A stretch of 6,390 nt of DNA, from the NCBI GenBank assembly GCA_027306745.1, contig DAHUZD010000135.1, positions 1 through 6,390 on the forward strand, given 5' to 3'. This stretch comes from Acidobacteriaceae bacterium (GTDB taxonomy: Bacteria > Acidobacteriota > Terriglobia > Terriglobales > Acidobacteriaceae). The notes beneath the pieces are model-generated. The model was not told the origin of the DNA, ran no database searches, and saw only the letters and a list, made by a program, of their open reading frames with translations. This document shows positions 1-4,893 of this stretch, in pieces; position 1 is the first letter of the stretch; the number at the start of each line of letters is the position of its first letter. Made by a program: the position numbers and the translations under genes.

Positions 1-474
1 GTGATGGACATCAGCGGATCGGCGCTGGAGGCGGAGCGGGCGCGTGCCGAAGTGGTGGCGGCCAACATGGCCAATGCGGAAACGACGAGCACGCCCCAGG
101 GTGGGCCGTACCAGCGGCAGCATGTGGTCTTTACCTCGGCAGCGGTCGATCAGCCGTCCAGCTTCGCGCAAGCGATGCTCTCGCAGAGCGGAATTCAGCC
201 GTCGACGATGCCGCAGGTGGGCGCACCCAACTCTGGCCTAGAGACGCCGGGCGTGCGCGTGGCCGCCGTGGTCAACGATGGCTCCGCGCCCTTGCAGCGC
301 TATGACCCCGGCCATCCCGATGCGGACAAGAACGGTTATGTCTCCTACCCCAATATCAACCCGCTGAGCGAGATGGTGGATCTGATGGGCGCGGAGCGTT
401 CGTACGGGATGAATATATCCGCCGTCACCGCATCCAAAAACATGATTAGCGAAACGATGACGATTCTGGTCTAG
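1..474 (+). CDS. flgC: Flagellar proximal rod protein FlgC, probably 5'-partial
   Basis: FlgC is a structural subunit of the proximal rod, which crosses the periplasm between the MS ring and the distal rod; it is exported by the flagellar type III apparatus and has no cleaved signal peptide. The N-terminal rod-family motif is clear (MDISGSALEAERARAEVVAA then NMANAETT, residues 2-29), followed by the typical PYQRQ at 36-40. The C-terminal half has GVRV (84-87), YDPGHPDADKNGYVSYPNIN (101-120) and the closing helix EMVDLMGAERSYGMNISAVT (124-143), all standard for FlgC. FlgC proteins normally have a few residues before the MDIS-like motif, so the GTG at base 1 is probably an internal Val codon and the true start probably lies just upstream. 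The stretch at about 45-82 is Ser/Gln/Pro-rich and makes the protein slightly longer than the usual 130-150 residues. flgB would be expected upstream. Identification is secure; the start is not. Confidence 0.95.
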   Translation: MMDISGSALEAERARAEVVAANMANAETTSTPQGGPYQRQHVVFTSAAVDQPSSFAQAMLSQSGIQPSTMPQVGAPNSGLETPGVRVAAVVNDGSAPLQRYDPGHPDADKNGYVSYPNINPLSEMVDLMGAERSYGMNISAVTASKNMISETMTILV

Positions 475-480
475 CGCGGA

Positions 481-495
481 AGGCCGCAGCGGCCT
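481..495 (+). repeat. Small GC-rich inverted repeat after flgC
   Basis: Six bases after the flgC stop there is a perfect 6-bp inverted repeat, AGGCCG-CAG-CGGCCT, with a three-base loop. No T-run follows, so it is not a classical intrinsic terminator, and fliE continues 48 bases later. It could protect or punctuate the mRNA, or be chance in GC-rich DNA. Confidence 0.4.
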
Positions 496-543
496 CGTGC
501 AGGAACGGAAGAGAGCAAGAGAACGAGAGCGAACGAGAAAACA

Positions 544-903
544 ATGAGCGCGATTCCTAATTTGCCGTCGGCTGCACAAGCGATGAACACCGCGCAGACG
601 GGTGCATCCTCCTCGCTGGACGCGCTGTCGAAGTCTGCCGGATTCGACCCCAGCGTTAGCGCGACCGGCTCACCTTCCTACAACGCTCCCTTTGCCGATG
701 TGCTGCATGACGCCATCGCCAAGACGAATGAGTTGAACACGCAGGCGGCGCAGGCCGTCACCGGATTGCTCTCCGGCCAGGGCGTGGATGTGCACACGGC
801 CATGATCGCCACGGAGAAGTCAGACCTGGCCTTTGAGATGATGCTGGCCTTTCGCAACAAGGCCATTGGGGCCTATCAGCAGTTGATGGGGATGCAGTTT
901 TAA
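544..903 (+). CDS. fliE: Flagellar hook-basal body complex protein FliE
   Basis: FliE is the small adaptor that joins the MS ring (FliF) to the proximal rod; it is among the first proteins exported by the flagellar type III apparatus and is needed for export of later rod proteins. The 119-residue product is close to the family's usual 100-120. Residues 1-48 are Ala/Ser-rich and variable. From PFADVLHDAIAKTNELN (49-65) the conserved domain begins, and the diagnostic end is unmistakable: VDVHTAMIATEKSDLAFEMM (81-100), then RNKAIGAYQQLMGMQF (104-119), which matches the FliE pattern of a helix with RNK and a terminal AYQ..M.MQ. The gene lies 69 bases after flgC and 69 before fliF, in the common flgBC-fliE-fliF arrangement. 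The ATG at 544 is the first in frame; it has only a diffuse purine-rich leader and no strong Shine-Dalgarno sequence. Confidence 0.96.
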   Translation: MSAIPNLPSAAQAMNTAQTGASSSLDALSKSAGFDPSVSATGSPSYNAPFADVLHDAIAKTNELNTQAAQAVTGLLSGQGVDVHTAMIATEKSDLAFEMMLAFRNKAIGAYQQLMGMQF

Positions 904-957
904 GCAGTGCAGTCAGACAGGCTAGCGGAATGAAATGCGGCAGAAGAGTGCGGCAGC

Positions 958-965
958 AGAAGGGA
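958..965 (+). promoter_or_regulatory. Ribosome binding site of fliF
   Basis: AGAAGGGA lies seven bases before the ATG at 973. It is a good Shine-Dalgarno match at normal spacing and supports that start for fliF. Confidence 0.65.
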
Positions 966-972
966 ACCGGCG

Positions 973-2643
973 ATGAGTGAGACCACGACCGAAACGCAAC
1001 CGACGGCCTCAACCTCGCTGGTGGCGCGCGTCGAGCAGAGCCTCGACGGCGGCGCACGTGCAGTGCAGGATCGGTTGAAGGCCTACACGGGCCGCCAGAA
1101 GATGGGCATGGCCGCCTCGTTGCTGGTGCTGCTGGGCGTCACGGCGGGCATCTTTTACGTCATTTTGAAGCCGGACATGCGCCTGCTGCTGAGCGGCCTG
1201 ACGCCTCAGGATGCGCAGCAGGTGGAGCAGGAATTGAACGCCGCTGGCATCTCCTATGAAGTTTCACCGGATGGAGCCAGCATCCGCGTCCCGGCCAGCG
1301 CCTTGAACAAGGCGCGTCTGCAGGTGGCCGGCAAGGGGTTGCCCTCCAGCGGACGCTTGGGTTTTTCGCTCTTCGACAAGCCAAATTGGGTGGGATCGGA
1401 GTTTGATGAGCGCGTCAATTATCAGCGTGCGCTCGAAGGGGAACTGGAGCAGACTATCGGCTCGCTCGACGCCGTGCAGTCGGCGCGTGTACACCTTGTG
1501 CTGCCGCATGACTCCCTTTTCACCGATGAGCAGCGGGCCGCCAAGGCCAGCGTGATGCTCAAACTGCGCCGTCGTCTCAGCGACGATGAGGCCGCCTCCA
1601 TCCGCAATCTGGTGGCTGGAGCGGTGGACACGCTGCGTCCCGATCAGGTGACGCTGGTCGATGCCGATGGCCGCCAGACACTGGGGCCGAAGAGCGCCGA
1701 AGCGCAGCAGGCGGCCTATGAGCAGATGCTGACCGACAAGCTGATCGCCACGCTGGAGCCAGTGGCGGGTGAGGGTAACGTGCGCGCCTCCGTAACGGCG
1801 GACTTTGACAACGGCAGTGAAGACGATCTGGATGAGGTGTACGATCCGGCGCGTGTGGCCGCCACTGCAACCCAGCGCACAGACGTCAACAGCGGCGGCC
1901 AGACCTTGCCGAGCGGTGTGCCGGGCACGGCCAGCAATGCGCCCAACGTCAAGGCTCCCGTCTATCCGCAACAATCTGCGCCGCCGCAAAGTTCACATCA
2001 GGAGAGCGACAACTACGCCGTCTCCAAGCACGTGCATCATCGCATCCAAGGGCCAGGCAGTGTGCGCAGAATTACGGCAGCGATTCTGATCAACGACCGC
2101 GCCGTCTCGGCAGCCAACGGAAAAAGCACCGTCTGGCAGCCGCGCACGCCAGAGGATTTGCATCAGCTGCAATTACTGGCACAGGCGGCGATTGGCTTTG
2201 ACACGCAGCGCGGCGATCAGGTGACGGTGGAAAATATGAGCTTCCTGAGCAATGCTGGTGAGCCGCAGCCAGGTCTGCTCTCGCGCGTGATGACCCAGGC
2301 CGGCGGCCCGGCCACGGCGCTGCGCTATGCGCTGTTGAGCGTGGCCTTTTTGCTGGCGATGCTGCTGATCGTCCGGCCCGTGCTGCAGATGATGCGCCAG
2401 TGGACCAAGCCGACGGTGCAGACGGTTGTCGTCGATGAGAATGGCCAGCACGTGGCGCTGCCCGCCTCCCATGCTGCGGCGGCTGGGGGTGAGCCGTTGC
2501 TCGACCAGACGCATGATTTGCTGGCAGAGCGGAAACAGGCGCGCGCACAATTGCTCTTCGACAAGGTGGCCAACTATGAGCGCAAGGAGCCAGTGCAAAG
2601 TTCGCGCCTGCTGCAAAGCTGGTTGAATACTACGGGGTTGTAG
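973..2643 (+). CDS. fliF: Flagellar MS-ring protein FliF
   Basis: FliF forms the MS ring in the inner membrane, the base on which rod, rotor and export gate assemble. The 556 residues match the family's usual 530-570. A cytoplasmic N-terminus (1-45) is followed by a first membrane segment at about 46-65. Ring-building domain 1 spans about 67-125 (MRLLLSGLTPQDAQQVEQEL, 69-88; KARLQVAGKGLP, 113-124). Domain 2 spans about 140-236 (FDERVNYQRALEGELEQTI, 144-162; ARVHLVLP, 171-178). Domain 3 runs from about 245 to 425 and is split by a Gly/Pro/Ser/Gln-rich stretch (about 300-345) that corresponds to the beta-collar loop; it resumes at NYAVSKHVHHRIQGPGSVRR (347-366). A second membrane segment lies at about 449-470. 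The cytoplasmic tail ends in a helix, LLQSWLNTTGL (546-556), where FliF normally binds the N-domain of FliG. fliG follows after 53 bases, fitting stoichiometric co-expression. Confidence 0.97.
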   Translation: MSETTTETQPTASTSLVARVEQSLDGGARAVQDRLKAYTGRQKMGMAASLLVLLGVTAGIFYVILKPDMRLLLSGLTPQDAQQVEQELNAAGISYEVSPDGASIRVPASALNKARLQVAGKGLPSSGRLGFSLFDKPNWVGSEFDERVNYQRALEGELEQTIGSLDAVQSARVHLVLPHDSLFTDEQRAAKASVMLKLRRRLSDDEAASIRNLVAGAVDTLRPDQVTLVDADGRQTLGPKSAEAQQAAYEQMLTDKLIATLEPVAGEGNVRASVTADFDNGSEDDLDEVYDPARVAATATQRTDVNSGGQTLPSGVPGTASNAPNVKAPVYPQQSAPPQSSHQESDNYAVSKHVHHRIQGPGSVRRITAAILINDRAVSAANGKSTVWQPRTPEDLHQLQLLAQAAIGFDTQRGDQVTVENMSFLSNAGEPQPGLLSRVMTQAGGPATALRYALLSVAFLLAMLLIVRPVLQMMRQWTKPTVQTVVVDENGQHVALPASHAAAAGGEPLLDQTHDLLAERKQARAQLLFDKVANYERKEPVQSSRLLQSWLNTTGL

Positions 2644-2682
2644 GGCCGTGTGGATTTTTGACTGCATGCATTGCACGGAGAT

Positions 2683-2690
2683 AAGGGAGA
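2683..2690 (+). promoter_or_regulatory. Ribosome binding site of fliG
   Basis: AAGGGAGA lies six bases before the ATG at 2697. This site decides the fliG start in favour of the longer protein, because the next in-frame ATG at 2796, where FliG similarity begins, lacks a comparable site. Confidence 0.7.
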
Positions 2691-2696
2691 CAGACG

Positions 2697-3794
2697 ATGG
2701 CGACCGCAGCACCGCTTCCCGCTGAGCAGAATGCTCCGCCGATGCTTTCGGCAGAGTCCACGCCCGTGCCTGCGCAGCACAAGGCTATTGAGCGGATGCC
2801 GCCGCTGCGCAAGGCGGCGATATTGATGATCACGCTGGGCGATGAGCTGGCGCGCATGATCTATACGAATTTGTCGGAGTCGGAGCTGCAGCGCCTAACC
2901 GAGGAGATAGCCAACGTGCGCGATGTGCCGCCGGAGGCGGCGATGGAGATATTGGAAGAATTTTACGAGCTGGTGGAGACGCAGCAGTATATGGTCCACG
3001 GCGGCATTGAATATGCCACCAAGCTGCTGGTCGATAGCTTGGGCAAACAACGCGCGGAGGATTTGCTCAATCAGGTCCGGCGCGCGCAAGAGGCTACGCA
3101 CAGCGATCTGGCCATGCTGCAAAAGGTCGATCCATTGCAGTTGAGCAAGTTTTTGGAAGGCGAGCATCCACAGACGGTGGCTCTGGTGCTGGCGCATTTG
3201 GATCCCAAGCGGGCCTCTCAGGTTTTGCAGCAGTTGGCCGATGGCCAGCGTGTGGACTCGGTGCGCCGTTTGGCGGAGATGCAGCAGTTCTCGCCAGAGA
3301 TGGCGCAGAAGGTGGCCTTGGTGCTGCACAAGCGGCTGGAGTCACTCGGCGACATGGGTCGCAAATCCTACTCCGGCTTCAAGGCCGTGGCCGACCTGCT
3401 CAACCGTCTGGATTCGACAGCGGCCAAGGCGATTCTGGAGCACATCGAAGCCGACAATCCCAAGCTGGCGATCAGCATTCGCAATCTGATGTTCACCTTC
3501 GAAGATCTCATCACGGTTCCGGCCAACAGCATCCGCGAGCTGGTCAGTCAGGTGGACAAGAAGCTGCTGGCCACGGCGCTCAAGGGAGCCAACGACGAAC
3601 TGAAGGCGCATCTATTCAAGGCACTCAGCTCGCGCGCTGTGGAGATGTTGCAGGAAGACATGGAAGTGATGGGGCCGATGCGCTCACGCGATGTGGCGCA
3701 GGCGCAGCAGGAGATGTTGGGCCTGGCACGCAAGCTGGAGGCCGAAGGCAAGCTGATGCTGATGAACGACAAGGAAGACGAATTCGTGGTGTAG
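2697..3794 (+). CDS. fliG: Flagellar motor switch protein FliG
   Basis: FliG sits on the cytoplasmic face of the MS ring, touches the stator to generate torque and carries FliM to set rotation direction. The N-domain starts at PPLRKAAILMITLGDELA (35-52) and binds FliF. The middle domain carries the EHPQT motif (156-160) followed by VALVLAHLDP (161-170), the FliM-binding region. The C-domain runs from about 225 to 355. By alignment from memory with E. coli FliG, the torque residues K264, R281, D288, D289 and R297 correspond to K296, R313, E320, D321 and R329 here, so all five charges are kept with one Asp-to-Glu change. The protein has 365 residues, about 30 more than usual; the excess is an Ala/Pro-rich N-terminal segment (1-33). 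The start at 2697 has a good ribosome binding site. The neighbours fliF and fliH are its normal operon partners. Confidence 0.97.
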   Translation: MATAAPLPAEQNAPPMLSAESTPVPAQHKAIERMPPLRKAAILMITLGDELARMIYTNLSESELQRLTEEIANVRDVPPEAAMEILEEFYELVETQQYMVHGGIEYATKLLVDSLGKQRAEDLLNQVRRAQEATHSDLAMLQKVDPLQLSKFLEGEHPQTVALVLAHLDPKRASQVLQQLADGQRVDSVRRLAEMQQFSPEMAQKVALVLHKRLESLGDMGRKSYSGFKAVADLLNRLDSTAAKAILEHIEADNPKLAISIRNLMFTFEDLITVPANSIRELVSQVDKKLLATALKGANDELKAHLFKALSSRAVEMLQEDMEVMGPMRSRDVAQAQQEMLGLARKLEAEGKLMLMNDKEDEFVV

Positions 3795-3799
3795 AAGTT

Positions 3800-3837
3800 G
3801 GCCGGGCACGCCGGGCCACAGGCCCAGATCTCCGGCC
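3800..3837 (+). repeat. Nested GC-rich inverted repeat between fliG and fliH
   Basis: Two inverted repeats are nested. The outer arms are GGCCGG (3800-3805) and CCGGCC (3832-3837), extendable by G-T pairs on both sides. The inner arms are GGGCC (3813-3817) and GGCCC (3821-3825) with an ACA loop. No T-run follows, so it is not a standard intrinsic terminator. It begins six bases after the fliG stop and ends before the presumed fliH ribosome binding site. It may be an mRNA-stabilising or processing element, or partial termination between rotor and export genes; the function is inference. Confidence 0.5.
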
Positions 3838-3861
3838 GTACAAACGAGCAGGACAAACGAC

Positions 3862-3866
3862 AGGAG
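3862..3866 (+). promoter_or_regulatory. Probable ribosome binding site of fliH
   Basis: AGGAG lies 12 bases before the ATG at 3879, somewhat far but the best match in the gap. It favours that ATG over an in-frame TTG at 3798, which has no comparable site and would begin translation inside the hairpin region. Confidence 0.5.
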
Positions 3867-3878
3867 CAGTCCACCCCC

Positions 3879-4844
3879 ATGGCGCAGAATGGATTCACTT
3901 CCTCTTCCGATTCGTCGCAGGATGCAGCCCCACACAACGCACCCCCCGTCTCGCGTCTGGAGTACCGGCAGCCCGGCGCAACGGCTGCACGCAAGCCAGT
4001 CCAGAACGGCACAGTCCAGAACGGCAACGGACACGCCCCGGCCCAGTCCACCTCTGCTGCTCCCACTGTGGAGCCGTGGCAATATGTGGCGCAACCAGCA
4101 GCAACCGGAGCCGGTCCAGCTCCAGAAGCCCATGCGATGGATGGCGCTGCTGCGGCCATTTACGAGCAGCAATTGCAACAGGAGCGCGAGCAGTTTGAGC
4201 AGCGCCTGGCGGCTCAGGCCGCTGAGTCTTCCCGTGCCATTGCGCAGGCCAGGGAGGCAGGCCAGCGTGAAGGCCAGCAGGTGGCTGCTGTGGAATTGGA
4301 GCAGGAGCGTACACAGATGCGCCAGCAGATTGCGCAGGCGCTCGATCTCTTCCGTCAGCAGCGCGAGCGCTACTTTCACTCTGTCGAGCGCGAAGTGGTG
4401 CGTCTGTCGCTGGCCGTGGCGGCACGCATTCTGCACCGTCAGGCGCAGATGGACCCCTTATTCCTAGCTGGAGCCGTGCGCGTGGCGCTGGAAAAACTCT
4501 CGGACACAACCGGCATCACGGTGCGCGTGGCTCCGGCGCAGGTGCTGGCCTGGCAGGAGAGGTTTCGCCTGCATGGCGGCGCGCGGATGCAGCCAGAGGT
4601 GTTGGGAGATCTGAATCTGAACGCGGGAGAGTGCATTTTAGAAACGCGGCTGGGCACGGTGGAGCTGGGCGTTAAGGCGCAGCTTGAAGAGATTGAAAAA
4701 GGATTTTTCGATCTGCTGCATCATCATCCAACGGCGCCAGAGCGCAGATTAGAACGCAACGCCGATCGCACGATGAGCCGCGGGCCAGAGCGCGCCGCCG
4801 CATCTACCGGCACAGGCGGCAAGGGAGCGACCTCGGCGGCATGA
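3879..4844 (+). CDS. fliH: Flagellar export ATPase regulator FliH
   Basis: FliH is the peripheral stalk and negative regulator of the export ATPase FliI; it binds the FliI N-terminus and brings FliI to the export gate and C ring. Starting at the ATG at 3879, the protein has 321 residues, longer than the usual 220-280. Residues 1-90 are low-complexity (Gln, Ala, Pro, Asn) with one Trp in VEPWQY (65-70); FliH N-terminal tryptophans are known to contact FliN/FlhA, but the match here is only suggestive. A Gln/Glu/Arg-rich coiled coil runs from about 93 to 172, with a short glycine pair AGQREG (127-132). The FliH C-domain (about 173-280) is recognisable from LSLAVAARILHRQAQMDPL (176-194) and CILETRLGTVELGVKAQLEE (252-271). 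A 41-residue basic and then Gly/Ala/Ser-rich tail follows. The open frame reaches back to a TTG at 3798, which I reject as the start. fliI follows after 49 bases. Confidence 0.9.
   Translation: MAQNGFTSSSDSSQDAAPHNAPPVSRLEYRQPGATAARKPVQNGTVQNGNGHAPAQSTSAAPTVEPWQYVAQPAATGAGPAPEAHAMDGAAAAIYEQQLQQEREQFEQRLAAQAAESSRAIAQAREAGQREGQQVAAVELEQERTQMRQQIAQALDLFRQQRERYFHSVEREVVRLSLAVAARILHRQAQMDPLFLAGAVRVALEKLSDTTGITVRVAPAQVLAWQERFRLHGGARMQPEVLGDLNLNAGECILETRLGTVELGVKAQLEEIEKGFFDLLHHHPTAPERRLERNADRTMSRGPERAAASTGTGGKGATSAA
3997..4026 (+). repeat. Perfect 15-base tandem duplication inside fliH
   Basis: CAGTCCAGAACGGCA occurs at 3997-4011 and again immediately at 4012-4026 with no mismatch. It keeps the reading frame and yields VQNG twice (FliH residues 41-44 and 46-49) in the disordered N-terminal region. 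It looks like a recent slippage duplication of five codons. Confidence 0.85.
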
Positions 4845-4893
4845 TGGCAGCCGCGCTGCGGAAGCCAGAACGAGGTGCAGAAGCGGGCAGGCT

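Noticed and set aside
904..972. Repeated TGCGGCAG units before fliF as regulatory repeats
   Set aside because: There are only two short copies in a 69-base gap, one close to the ribosome binding site, with no further pattern.
1264..1989. A 241-codon minus-strand open frame opposite fliF
   Set aside because: It lies entirely within the conserved fliF coding sequence; the long minus-strand frames here and opposite fliG and fliH are antisense by-products of GC-rich codons, and the product has no recognisable domain.
2644..2696. TGCATGCA palindrome in the fliF-fliG gap as an operator
   Set aside because: It is only eight bases with no paired site or promoter-like elements; it is easily chance.
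3798..3878. In-frame TTG upstream start that would add 27 residues to FliH
   Set aside because: It lacks a Shine-Dalgarno sequence, lies within the GC hairpin and four bases from the fliG stop, and the added residues resemble no FliH start; ATG 3879 has AGGAG upstream.
3795..3878. Intrinsic terminator after fliG
   Set aside because: The stems are GC-rich but no T-run follows, and fliH and fliI continue on the same strand.
4777..4893. Possible FliH-FliI fusion by a +1 frameshift
   Set aside because: The fliI frame is open back to 4777, so a shift could join the proteins, but there is no slippery sequence or stimulator and the encoded stretch is Arg-rich and unlike either family.
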